The translations under genes were made by a program, and so were the position numbers. DNA of 64,000 nucleotides from Deltaproteobacteria bacterium. Its GTDB lineage: Bacteria; Myxococcota_A; Polyangia; DRWM01; JAAZOP01. The notes under the pieces are model-generated. The model was not told where the DNA came from, ran no database searches, and saw nothing but the letters and a program-made list of their open reading frames with translations. Shown here one piece after another: positions 17,044 through 25,156 of this stretch. Location: NCBI GenBank assembly GCA_016218815.1, contig JACRCX010000037.1, positions 1 through 64,000 on the forward strand. The letters are read 5' to 3'. Numbering within the stretch: the stretch's first letter is position 1; every line of letters starts with the position of its first letter.

Positions 17044-17412
17044 CTACTCCAGCCTGACCCAGCGCACGCCGAGGTCGGCCCCTTCCTCGGCCTCGAGGCG
17101 CGCGACGACCGGTCACTCCGCCCGCATCCTCGATCGTGCCGTCGGCCAGGCAGGTCGCGCCGCCGAGGCGATCGAAGAGGTAGCGCGGGAGGAAGCAGCT
17201 GGCGGAGCGCAGGACGATGTCGTTGGTGGCGATGTCGGTGCCCACCGCGCCGGCGCGGGGTCGGCACCCAGGTCAAGCGGGTTCTCCCGGTGCTCGATTG
17301 GTGAGACACTGGGCGCCGAGGATGTTCGGGGCCTGCCGATGCCGAAGGTGCGCTACGGGACCCGGAGGGAGGCGGCGACCTCCCCGTCGAGCAGGATGAC
17401 CGTCTGGAGGTG
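17044..17412 (-). pseudogene. Internally deleted relic of the M30-like peptidase gene
   Basis: Four blocks match the intact gene at 19132-20964 in the same order and strand. 17036-17112 matches 19127-19200 (including the same stop and the ending VRWVRLE). 17112-17226 matches 19555-19670 (TNDIVLRSA, RYLFDRLGGA, LADGTIEDAGGV). 17230-17262 matches 19836-19868. A short block near 17389-17412 matches ~20110-20130. The sequence between the blocks is deleted and the frame is broken. The HExxH segment is missing, so no peptidase can be made. Confidence 0.8.
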
Positions 17413-17419
17413 GATGACG

Positions 17420-19099
17420 ATGTCACGATTGCTGATCGGGCTGCTCGTCGCGCTCTCCGTGGGCTGTTCCGACGCAGACGGAGGCGCCGGGGACAGCGGC
17501 CCATCCGAGGACACGAGCCCGTCCGAGGACGCCGGCCTGGAGAGCGACTCGGGCGTCCCTCCGTGCTCCGCGCAGGACGAGGCCTGCGAGGGCGAGATCC
17601 AGGGCAACGACGATTTCTGGTGTGACGTCGAGCACGGCCGATGCGAGGCCCGGTGTCGTGTCGGTACGGTCTTCCCGGAGCCGGAGCCGTGTCCTGCCGG
17701 CACCTACTGCCGGCCGGGGCCCGTCTCCGGGGACCGGGACGGCTCGTGCGTCCTTGGCGACTGCAACGACGGCTGCTTCGACCCGGCGGAGTGCCCCGGT
17801 ACGGCCTTCACCTGCGACGACGGAGCCGGCACGTGCCTGGCCGTGGGCAACGGGGCCAGCGCCTGCTTCGCGGCGGGGACCGCGGCGGCCGGAGAGGGCT
17901 GCGATCCGACGTCCGGGGCGGAAGGCGACACGTGCGCCCCCGGCCTCCTCTGTTTCCAGGGAATCTGCGAGACGCCCTGCGCCTACGATGCGGGAGATCC
18001 CGGCTCCGGCTGCTCCGGCGCCGCCGAGTGCGTCCCCGTGTTCGACCACACGGCCGACAACCGACCCGGGGTCTGCGCGAGCCCCTGCGGACCATTTTCG
18101 AGCGGGGAGTGCGGCCCGGAGTCGCGTTGCGATCCGGCGTTCAGCTCGATCTCCGGGACGATCACGGCCTGGGTCTGCACGCCGTTGGCCGCCGGGGTGC
18201 CGGTAGTCGGTCTCGGCGGGCCGTGCGATGCGGATCCGGCCGATGGTCTCGAGGATCAGTGTGACGAAGGGCTGTGGTGCCGGGGCGACCTGCCGTTCGA
18301 CTCGGCGGGGCGCTGCGTGCAGCACTGCGACTTCACGCTCCGGTCGGACGCGGGCCTGGCCACGTGCCCGGCGACCGACCCGGCTCCGACCTGCGCGCCG
18401 ACCGGTGTGACCGGGTTCGGAATGTGCCTTCCGACCTGCACGCCGTTCTTCCCCGGCGTGGCGTACAGCGAGGGCGGCGTCTCCAACGAGCGCTGGCGGG
18501 GGAACGGCTGTACCCAGGACGATGCCACGGGACACTACGCGGCCTGCATTCCGTTCCTCACCACAGGCGCGAACGACGTGGTCATGGAGGCGGACGGTCC
18601 GCCGGACCTCTCGGCCTACTGTGCGCCTCGCGCCGTGGCGGCCGCGGGCGACTTCGGCGCCGAATGCAGCTCCGACGACGACTGCAACCCGGACGCCTTC
18701 TGCGTCCCGATGGACGGTGCGGCCCGCTGCGCGAAGCTCTGCCAGCCCTTTTCCGGAGCCGCGGAGAGCGACTGCGCCCCGGGGTTGGTCTGTTTCAACA
18801 CGGCGGAACAGGCGTATGGCTTCTGCGTCCAGCCGCAACTGCCCGCCGCCGAGGCGGACTCGTGCACGGCCGGGCAGTCGGGTCTGGCGTGCGCCGCGGA
18901 CGACACGTTCTGCCTGGAGCTCACGCCCGGGAGCGCCCAGTGCGTGAGGTTGTGCAAGCGTGAGTTGAACGACCCCGTCACGTACGAGAACCCCGGCTGC
19001 CCGCCCCTGCCGTCCGGGGGCCGTCGCACCTGCCGCGAGGACGTGACGTTCGCGAGTTCCGTCCCGGCCTGGCTGAGCATCTGCGGCGACGCGCCGTAG
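17420..19099 (+). CDS. Large Cys-rich lipoprotein
   Basis: Predicted lipoprotein of 559 residues. Of three in-frame ATGs (17396, 17414, 17420), 17420 is favoured because GGAGG lies nine bases upstream and the product starts with a compact signal (lipobox LSVGC, Cys16). A short Asp/Ser/Glu linker precedes a body with dozens of Cys in irregular CxxxxxC patterns (CDDGAGTCLAVGNG, CAPGLLCFQGIC, CSSDDDCNPDAFCVP), typical of Myxococcota lipoproteins with EGF- or dickkopf-like disulfide modules. No catalytic site was recognised. The 5' end abuts the peptidase relic on the other strand, so the promoter may lie within relic DNA. Confidence 0.8.
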   Translation: MSRLLIGLLVALSVGCSDADGGAGDSGPSEDTSPSEDAGLESDSGVPPCSAQDEACEGEIQGNDDFWCDVEHGRCEARCRVGTVFPEPEPCPAGTYCRPGPVSGDRDGSCVLGDCNDGCFDPAECPGTAFTCDDGAGTCLAVGNGASACFAAGTAAAGEGCDPTSGAEGDTCAPGLLCFQGICETPCAYDAGDPGSGCSGAAECVPVFDHTADNRPGVCASPCGPFSSGECGPESRCDPAFSSISGTITAWVCTPLAAGVPVVGLGGPCDADPADGLEDQCDEGLWCRGDLPFDSAGRCVQHCDFTLRSDAGLATCPATDPAPTCAPTGVTGFGMCLPTCTPFFPGVAYSEGGVSNERWRGNGCTQDDATGHYAACIPFLTTGANDVVMEADGPPDLSAYCAPRAVAAAGDFGAECSSDDDCNPDAFCVPMDGAARCAKLCQPFSGAAESDCAPGLVCFNTAEQAYGFCVQPQLPAAEADSCTAGQSGLACAADDTFCLELTPGSAQCVRLCKRELNDPVTYENPGCPPLPSGGRRTCREDVTFASSVPAWLSICGDAP

Positions 19100-19131
19100 G
19101 GGGCGAGCGAGGAGCGGGCGGGGGGAGGCCT

Positions 19132-20964
19132 CTACTCCAGTCGGACCCAGCGGACGCCGAGGTCGGCGCCTTCCTCGGCCTCGAGGTGTGCCACGACGGG
19201 TCCGGGGACGACGGGGCGGACCATGAGGAGGGCGATGCCGCCGCCGGGGATGGTGCCGGCGAAGTCGCGCAGGTCGGTCGTCGCGACGTTGGCGAGATAG
19301 ACCGAGCGGAAGCCCGGGTAGGCGTTCTCGGCGTTGAGGGCGACGCCGTGCTGCGCGGAGGTGACCGGGTCGGCGTACGGCTCGCCGAAGTGGTAACGGG
19401 GAGGCGTGTCCAGCGGATAGCCGGAGGCGTCGGTGCGGCCGTCGAGCAGCATGGCGGTCAGCCAGTCGGGGAGGAAGTCCCGGCGCGAGGCGCCGACGGT
19501 CCACTCCAGCTCCTCGATGCCGCGGCGCGAGGACTCGAACTGGTCGCGCAAGAGGGTCACTCCGCCCGCATCCTCGATCGTGCCGTCGGCCAGGTAGATC
19601 GCGCCGCCGAGGCGATCGAAGAGGTAGCGCAGGAGGAAGTAGCCGGCGGAGCGCAGGACGATGTCGTTGGTGTAGTCGGTGGACGCCGTCATGCTGGGGG
19701 AGTCGATGGCGCGGGGGACCGAGAACAGGTTGGGGTCGTCGAGGAACTCGCCCAGGAACCACAGGTTGTCGTAGCCGAACCCCGCGACGTCCGCGGCGAG
19801 GTGGCTCATGCCTTCGTTGAAGTAGATCGACTCGGCGATGTCGGTGCCCAGCGCGCCGGCGCGGATCAGGTGTTGCAGCTCGTGCGCCAGGACGCCCGCG
19901 GCGTTGAGTACCTGGAACTCCGGGCCGTACCAGTCCGGCGGCGGATTCAGGTAGATCATGTCCTTGTGGTTGCCGTAGGGGGACGTGGTCAAGTCCAGGG
20001 GGTTGACGTAGCCCGAGGCCCCGATCTCGCCGACCGTCGGACTGACCAGGACGATCACGCGCCCGTTGCCGTCGACGTCCGGCTCGGCGTGGAACAGCGA
20101 GCGTTCGCGCGGCAGGATGACGGTCTGGAACCGGCCGGCGATGTCGTTCCACGCCGCGTCCGTGAGGTCGCCGAAGGGGTTGGTCTCATCGAGCCAGATC
20201 TCGATCGAGGAGTCGATCAGCCGCAGCCGGGCGTCCACGGTGCTGACCGACGTCCCGCCGGGGTCGATGACGCGGAAGGTGGTGGTGTCGCCGGGGAGCG
20301 GGTCGAGCGCGAACGGCAGCAGCCGCTCCGGGAGGCGCACGGCCGTCCGATCGCCGAACCGTCCCGGCAGGCACGGCACGGCAGGCGGTTCGCCCGACCA
20401 CCCCGCCTTGGTGGTCAACCGCGAGGACTTGAGGCCGTTGTCGATGGTGACCGTGACGTCGAAGTGGTCCCACATGCCCACTCCGTTTTCCCACAGCACC
20501 AGCGCGTAGGACTCGCCCGCCGCGCCCAGCACGCCGCTTGCGGCGGTTTCCGGCGGGTCCCATGTCTCGCCCGGCTCGAGCGTCCCGAGAAGGGGAGGGG
20601 GAGGTGCGTCGGCGTCGCCGGCGTCGTCGGCCTCGAGCCCGTCCCCGCCGTCAGTTCCGTCGGGGAGCTCGCCGCCGTCGTCGTCGGCGTCCGCCGCGCC
20701 GTCGTCGCCGGGTTCGGCGTCGTCGTCCGGGGCGTCGTGGTCCGGGGGTTCGGCGTCTCCCTCGCCGAGCCCGGGCGGGAGGCAGACGCCGCCGCGGCAG
20801 ACCAGGCCGCCGGCGCACTCGTCGTTGGTCGCGCAGGGCGCCCCGGCGCCCGCGCCGCAGCCCGCGGCCGCCGCGAGGAGCAGCAGGAGCGGGGCGAGGG
20901 GCGTCTCAGAACGTGGCCGAGACGCCGACCGAGAAGATGTCCATCGATGTGCGGTAGGTGCCAT
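19132..20964 (-). CDS. M30-like zinc metallopeptidase lipoprotein
   Basis: About 610 residues. A long basic N-region, a hydrophobic core and lipobox AAAGC (Cys36) mark a lipoprotein. A small Cys-rich segment (CATNDECAGGLVCRGGVC) and a highly acidic linker follow. The catalytic domain has HELQH (H361-E362-x-x-H365) and a likely third zinc ligand E384 in NEGMSH, as in hyicolysin-type (M30) peptidases. The C-terminal third looks beta-rich. The start ATG 20964 overlaps the 3' end of the FadL-like gene by 59 bases and lacks a clear ribosome site, so coupling to that gene is likely. A partial relic lies at 17044-17412. The substrate is unknown. Confidence 0.82.
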   Translation of the reverse strand: MAPTAHRWTSSRSASRPRSETPLAPLLLLLAAAAGCGAGAGAPCATNDECAGGLVCRGGVCLPPGLGEGDAEPPDHDAPDDDAEPGDDGAADADDDGGELPDGTDGGDGLEADDAGDADAPPPPLLGTLEPGETWDPPETAASGVLGAAGESYALVLWENGVGMWDHFDVTVTIDNGLKSSRLTTKAGWSGEPPAVPCLPGRFGDRTAVRLPERLLPFALDPLPGDTTTFRVIDPGGTSVSTVDARLRLIDSSIEIWLDETNPFGDLTDAAWNDIAGRFQTVILPRERSLFHAEPDVDGNGRVIVLVSPTVGEIGASGYVNPLDLTTSPYGNHKDMIYLNPPPDWYGPEFQVLNAAGVLAHELQHLIRAGALGTDIAESIYFNEGMSHLAADVAGFGYDNLWFLGEFLDDPNLFSVPRAIDSPSMTASTDYTNDIVLRSAGYFLLRYLFDRLGGAIYLADGTIEDAGGVTLLRDQFESSRRGIEELEWTVGASRRDFLPDWLTAMLLDGRTDASGYPLDTPPRYHFGEPYADPVTSAQHGVALNAENAYPGFRSVYLANVATTDLRDFAGTIPGGGIALLMVRPVVPGPVVAHLEAEEGADLGVRWVRLE

Positions 20965-22531
20965 TGTTGATGACCATGTCCGGGTCCGCCGGGTCGGAGG
21001 GGAAGGCCGACAACTTGCGGGCCTGTCCGTCGGTGACCGTGCGGTCGGGCATGAAAAGGTGGAGGTAGCCGGCGGTCAGCTCCACGCCGTACCACGGGAG
21101 GCGGACGGTCACGCCGCCCGAGACGCCGAACGTCTCCCACTGCGCATAGTCGACTCGCGTCCACTCCTCGGGAACGGTCGAGCTTTCGTAGCTTGCACCC
21201 CAGCGCAGCGACAGGGAGCCGTCGAGGAGGTTGACGTCGCCGCCGAGCCGCAGGCCCCAGGTGTCCTTCCAGTTGTGGTCGACGCGCATGACGCCGGGGG
21301 GATCGGCGGAGGGCAGCACGGCGATGGGGGGCATGCCGTACCCGGTCGGCACCTGCCCATCGATCTTGACCTCGTAGGTGTCCACGCTGGAGTTCATCTC
21401 GTAGGAGACGTCCAGCTCCACGTCCAGCCACTCGCGCTCGTACGGCATCAGCCGCGCGAGGCTTGAGGCGACGTCGTCGTCCAGGTCGCCGCCGACGACG
21501 TCGCCGCCGTCCTTGGGCCACACGAAGCGGAAGCCCGCGCGCGTGTTGAGCAGCGGCCAGGCGAAGGAGAGCGAAGCCTTCGGCGCCTGCTCGCCGTTGT
21601 CCTCGTTGTAGTCCCACTCGTCGCTGGACACCGGATCCTGGTCCCACACCCCGTAGGGGTTGGAGATCGTGACGAGGTCGCCGGTCGCGTGGATCTCATC
21701 GGACACGCGCATCGCCCAGGCCATCTCGAACCACGGGCTGGGGCGGTACCACACGCCGGCGATGCCGGCCGGGACGAACCAGTCCCAGACGTCGAGGTTG
21801 GCGCGCAGGTCGTTGACGACGCTGCTGCCGGGCGAGGCGATGGCCATGCTCTGGAAGTTGATGTTGACGACGCCGGACTGGAACCCGAGGCCCACCGAGA
21901 CGTCGTCGGTGATGCGCCAGGCGGCCGCCAGGGTGGGCCAGACGAAGACGATGTCCATGTACAACAGGTCGTAGCGCGCCGGCCCGGGGATCGGGACGCG
22001 CTCGCCGTCCAGGTTCTCCATCCAGCTCTGCGTCGGGAAGTCGGCGCGCCCGATCGCGGCCGGACCGTAGGCGCCGAAGGCGAAGCGGAAGTCGGAGTCG
22101 AGGCCCAGGTCGGTGACCAGGCCGAAGAACGGCGCGGGGTAGACTCCCGCGCGATCGTCCACCTCCGGGTAGGACAGCCCTTCGTAGCAGCGGCCGGAGC
22201 TGTTCACGCGATTGACCCGGAACCCGTCGCGGCTGGCGAAGCACTGCGTTCCCGCGGGCTGGAAGGAAAGCTCCCGCCGGACGAGGTTCAGATCCAGCTC
22301 CAGGTGCGTGCCTTCGTCCATCCGGCCGATGCCGGCGACGTTGTAGTAGAGCGCGGCCGGGCTGTCCGCGCGGGCCGTGAACGCGCCTGCCCGACCGACG
22401 GCCTCCGAGCCGTTCACGCCGTATTCGAAACCACCGGCGCGAGCGCCGCGCGGTCGGCCCAGCCAGATGCAGATCAGCAACGAGCACAGGATTCCAGTTC
22501 GTCGCACGCGGCCATTTTGGCCGGATCGCAA
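20906..22531 (-). CDS. FadL/OmpP1-type outer-membrane transport protein
   Basis: About 541 residues with an export signal ending ARA-GG. The mature N-terminus FEYGVNGSEAVGRAGAFTAR then ALYYNVAGI is the hallmark of FadL-family long-chain fatty acid/toluene porins, whose N-terminal hatch plugs the barrel. The rest is strand-rich with many Tyr/Trp, and it ends in VSATF with a terminal Phe, as outer-membrane barrels do. The start is TTG 22531, or GTG 22507; neither has a strong ribosome site. It overlaps the following M30-like lipoprotein gene. Uptake of hydrophobic compounds is the family role. Confidence 0.88.
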   Translation of the reverse strand: MRSGQNGRVRRTGILCSLLICIWLGRPRGARAGGFEYGVNGSEAVGRAGAFTARADSPAALYYNVAGIGRMDEGTHLELDLNLVRRELSFQPAGTQCFASRDGFRVNRVNSSGRCYEGLSYPEVDDRAGVYPAPFFGLVTDLGLDSDFRFAFGAYGPAAIGRADFPTQSWMENLDGERVPIPGPARYDLLYMDIVFVWPTLAAAWRITDDVSVGLGFQSGVVNINFQSMAIASPGSSVVNDLRANLDVWDWFVPAGIAGVWYRPSPWFEMAWAMRVSDEIHATGDLVTISNPYGVWDQDPVSSDEWDYNEDNGEQAPKASLSFAWPLLNTRAGFRFVWPKDGGDVVGGDLDDDVASSLARLMPYEREWLDVELDVSYEMNSSVDTYEVKIDGQVPTGYGMPPIAVLPSADPPGVMRVDHNWKDTWGLRLGGDVNLLDGSLSLRWGASYESSTVPEEWTRVDYAQWETFGVSGGVTVRLPWYGVELTAGYLHLFMPDRTVTDGQARKLSAFPSDPADPDMVINNGTYRTSMDIFSVGVSATF

Positions 22532-22551
22532 GGGCGGGGCAATGGTGCGAA

Positions 22552-22568
22552 TTGACGCTTCGCGTCAA
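22552..22568. promoter_or_regulatory. Inverted repeat upstream of the FadL-like gene
   Basis: TTGACGC TTC GCGTCAA, a perfect 7-base inverted repeat with a 3-base centre, lies 21 bases upstream of the TTG start of the FadL-like gene. It contains a TTGACG -35-like hexamer on both strands. It could be an operator or a small hairpin in the leader; no good -10 box was found. Confidence 0.35.
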
Positions 22569-22645
22569 GTGGGGGGCTGGGGGAGGGGGGGGCGGGGACA
22601 AGAGGGGGCTGGGGGTCGGGGGTCGGGGGTCGGCAGAAGGGAACC
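22569..22645. repeat. G-rich low-complexity tract with GGGGGTC repeats
   Basis: Runs of G with the unit GGGGTCG repeated in tandem (about 22605-22636). It lies between the FadL-like and MinD-like genes. It carries no gene and belongs to the group of simple dispersed repeats that fill gaps in this window. Confidence 0.6.
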
Positions 22646-22652
22646 GGGGCGC

Positions 22653-24221
22653 TTACGGTCGGCGGCCGCGGCGGCGGCCGGCGCGGAAGCGGCGGAGGTA
22701 GGTTTCCAGGACGTCGCGTTCGGGCAGACCGAGGACTCGCGCGATCTGCCGCAGGTAGCCTTTGAGGAAGACCTCCTCCGGCAGCGTGTCGAAGTCCTCT
22801 TCCTCGATCGCGCGCAGGTAGGCGGTGCCGATGCGGGTCACCGCGGCCACGTCGTCACGTTCCATCCCGCGTTGCCGGCGGGTGTCGCGCAGGACCCCGC
22901 CGGTGAACTCGGTTCCCTCTTCGACGGCCGCGCCGCGCCCGGCGGTCGCGGCGCTCCGGCGCCCGCCGTCGGCGGGCCCCGGCGCGGAACCCTGGGGCGA
23001 ATCGCCTCCTTCGCCCGCCTGCAGGCTGCGGTCGTAGGGCTTTCGCAAGTGGACGTCGACCAGGGTCTCGTACGCCTCTTCCGCGCGGGCGAGCATGCGG
23101 CGCAGCTCGGCGGCCGGCACGTGGCCGCGTGTCGCGACGTGCGTGCCGCCATAGAGGTCCTTGGCCCGGCGATAGGCGCGGCGGATCTCCTCCTCCGTGG
23201 CGCCGCGGTCGACCTCCAGCGCCTCGTACATGTTCTCGTCGGCGCCCGGCTCGCGCAGCCGCGGGACCACCCCGCGCGGCGCCGCGTCGGGCAGGAGGAT
23301 CCACCGCGCGATGCGCTCGATCTCCCGTGCCGGCTTGCTCGACGGCGCCTCGACCAGGAGGGGCCGGCCGCTGCGCACGCTCTTCCAGATCGCGTCGTCC
23401 GCTTCGATCGCCGCCAGGAAGCGCAGCGGAATGCCGAGGACCCGTCGCGCGACGCTTTCCACGGCGGGACCCAGCTCGAAGTCGGCGCGCACGCGCACCT
23501 GGTTGACGACGAGGCCGGGGCCGAAGCCGCCCAGCCGGCGGAACAACGCGCGCGCCGCGGCCTCGTCCCGGTCCGCGACCCGCTCCAGCAGCTCGGCCGC
23601 CGCGGGCGGCGCCTGCCCGTTGGCGGCCAGCACGTCGTGCACGAGAGTGCCGCAGTCCGGCTCGTGCGCCAGGTACCGGTTCGCCGCTTCGCGCAGGAAG
23701 CCCAGCGTCGATTCCACCGCCGTGGGCTCTGGTTCCATCACCACCAGGGGCGAGGCGGCGTGGACGAAGACGTCGAACGCGTCCCGGCGCGGCCAGGCGC
23801 CGCAGTCGAAGAGGAAGGCGTCGAAGCGCGGCGCGAGCCGCTCGACCTGCTCGCCGAGCCACCGCTTCCAGCCCAGGCCCGGCGCCCGGCGGCGGTCGGA
23901 TGGGCGCGCCGCGATGACCGCCAGGTTCGCCGTCGGCGTGGGCTCGATGAACCCGTCCACGTCGTCCGGATCGCCGGGCTCCGGCCCGTCGCGCTGTGCC
24001 GCGTGGCCGACCATCGAGTGCAGGTTGCCCCCGCCGCGGGCGAGATCGATGAGCAGCACCTTCTTGCCGATCTGCGCCAGGAAGAGGCCCAGATTGGCCA
24101 GGACGAGCGTGGTGCCGACGCCTCCCTTGCCGCCGCCCGCGGCCACCACCACGGGACCGCCGCGTGCCGCCTCCGCCGCCAGCTTGCGGATGTCGGGCCG
24201 GATCTGCCAGCGCTCGCCCAT
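22653..24221 (-). CDS. MinD/ParA-family ATPase fused to J-like and RodZ-type HTH domains
   Basis: About 522 residues from ATG 24221. Residues 29-38 are the deviant Walker A GGGKGGVGTT, and FDAFLFDCGAW supplies the Walker B region, giving a MinD/FlhG-like ATPase to ~residue 320. Residues ~330-400 resemble a J domain (MYEALEVDRGATEEEIRRAYR ... ARAEEAYETLVD, ending KPYDRS) but lack the HPD motif. After a Gly/Ala linker, residues ~435-510 form a RodZ N-terminal-type helix-turn-helix (LRDTRRQRGMERDDVAAVTR, YLRAIEEEDFDTLPEEVF, KGYLRQIARVLGL). Each part is clear; the combination is unusual. A role in positioning a polar or cell-shape structure is inferred from the families. Confidence 0.82.
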   Translation of the reverse strand: MGERWQIRPDIRKLAAEAARGGPVVVAAGGGKGGVGTTLVLANLGLFLAQIGKKVLLIDLARGGGNLHSMVGHAAQRDGPEPGDPDDVDGFIEPTPTANLAVIAARPSDRRRAPGLGWKRWLGEQVERLAPRFDAFLFDCGAWPRRDAFDVFVHAASPLVVMEPEPTAVESTLGFLREAANRYLAHEPDCGTLVHDVLAANGQAPPAAAELLERVADRDEAAARALFRRLGGFGPGLVVNQVRVRADFELGPAVESVARRVLGIPLRFLAAIEADDAIWKSVRSGRPLLVEAPSSKPAREIERIARWILLPDAAPRGVVPRLREPGADENMYEALEVDRGATEEEIRRAYRRAKDLYGGTHVATRGHVPAAELRRMLARAEEAYETLVDVHLRKPYDRSLQAGEGGDSPQGSAPGPADGGRRSAATAGRGAAVEEGTEFTGGVLRDTRRQRGMERDDVAAVTRIGTAYLRAIEEEDFDTLPEEVFLKGYLRQIARVLGLPERDVLETYLRRFRAGRRRGRRP

Positions 24222-24287
24222 CGGCGACACCCTAGCAACGGGGGCCGGCTTGCACCAGCAGTCGCCCGCGGATAGGCTCGGTCCCCG

Positions 24288-25127
24288 ATGGCCGATTCGA
24301 TTGTTCCGGCCGGCGGCAGCACCGTTCCTCCCGCGATCTCCAAGACGGAGATCTGCGGCGTGTGCGGCACGGAGATCCCGCCGGGACGAGAACGCTGCCC
24401 CGGCTGCGGCAAGCCCTCGGCCAGCCTTGAGCGCTGCCCACATTGCAACAACCCCAGTCCGGCAGTGCCCTACTTCTCGCGCTCCGGCGCCGGCTGCATG
24501 GTCACCCTGCTCTACGGCCTCGGCGGTTTTCCCGGGGTCGCCTATCGCAAGGCCCACGAGAACGAGCTGGTCTGCGAGCTGTGCGGCGGACACCGCGGCT
24601 TCGTCACCTCGCCGCTCGCGTTGGCCGACGCCGGTCGCCGCGGCGCGCCCGCCACGCCGGACCAGGCGATGCAGCGCGCGGCGCAGCTCGAGGCGATGGG
24701 CGACGGCCGATCGTTCGGGCTGAAGGGACTTGGCGTCACGATCGGCGTGTTTTCGCTGGCGCTCCTCTTGATCGCGCTGTTCTTCACTTCCGGCTGGTTC
24801 TTCGTCGGCGGCCTGCTGACGGTGCTGGCGGGGCTGTTCACGGCGGGCGCGCTGTTCGTGGCGGGGCGCGGCATCAAGAAGCGCTACCGGTCGGAGGCCG
24901 ACAACACGCGTCTGCGTGCGCTGGCCGATCTGGCGAAGGAGAAGAACGGCGTGCTGCGGCTCGACGCGGCGGCCGAGGCGCTGCGGCTTCCGCCGCCGCA
25001 GGTCGAGCCGCTGCTGTCGTCGCTGGTGGACGGCACGCGCATCAAGCTGGACGTCGACGACGACGGTGTCCTGGTCTACAAGTTCGTCGACTGGATGAAG
25101 CCCGAGAAGCAGCTCCCTCCGGGGTGA
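24288..25127 (+). CDS. Zinc-ribbon membrane protein with winged-helix-like tail
   Basis: 279 residues. The N-terminus carries paired zinc-ribbon Cys (C23xxC26, C37xxC40, C50xxC53) and a further CELCGG knuckle near residue 95. Two hydrophobic helices follow at ~145-195, then a cytoplasmic C-terminal region. The tail (LADLAKEKNGVLRLDAAAEALRL ... VEPLLSSLVDGTRIKLDVDDDGVLVYKF) looks like a winged helix. Divergent from the MinD-like gene with a 66-base gap. It resembles zinc-ribbon membrane proteins of unknown function; no specific role can be given. Confidence 0.75.
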   Translation: MADSIVPAGGSTVPPAISKTEICGVCGTEIPPGRERCPGCGKPSASLERCPHCNNPSPAVPYFSRSGAGCMVTLLYGLGGFPGVAYRKAHENELVCELCGGHRGFVTSPLALADAGRRGAPATPDQAMQRAAQLEAMGDGRSFGLKGLGVTIGVFSLALLLIALFFTSGWFFVGGLLTVLAGLFTAGALFVAGRGIKKRYRSEADNTRLRALADLAKEKNGVLRLDAAAEALRLPPPQVEPLLSSLVDGTRIKLDVDDDGVLVYKFVDWMKPEKQLPPG

Positions 25128-25156
25128 AGGCCGGGGTGGAGGCCGCGGGGAGGAAC

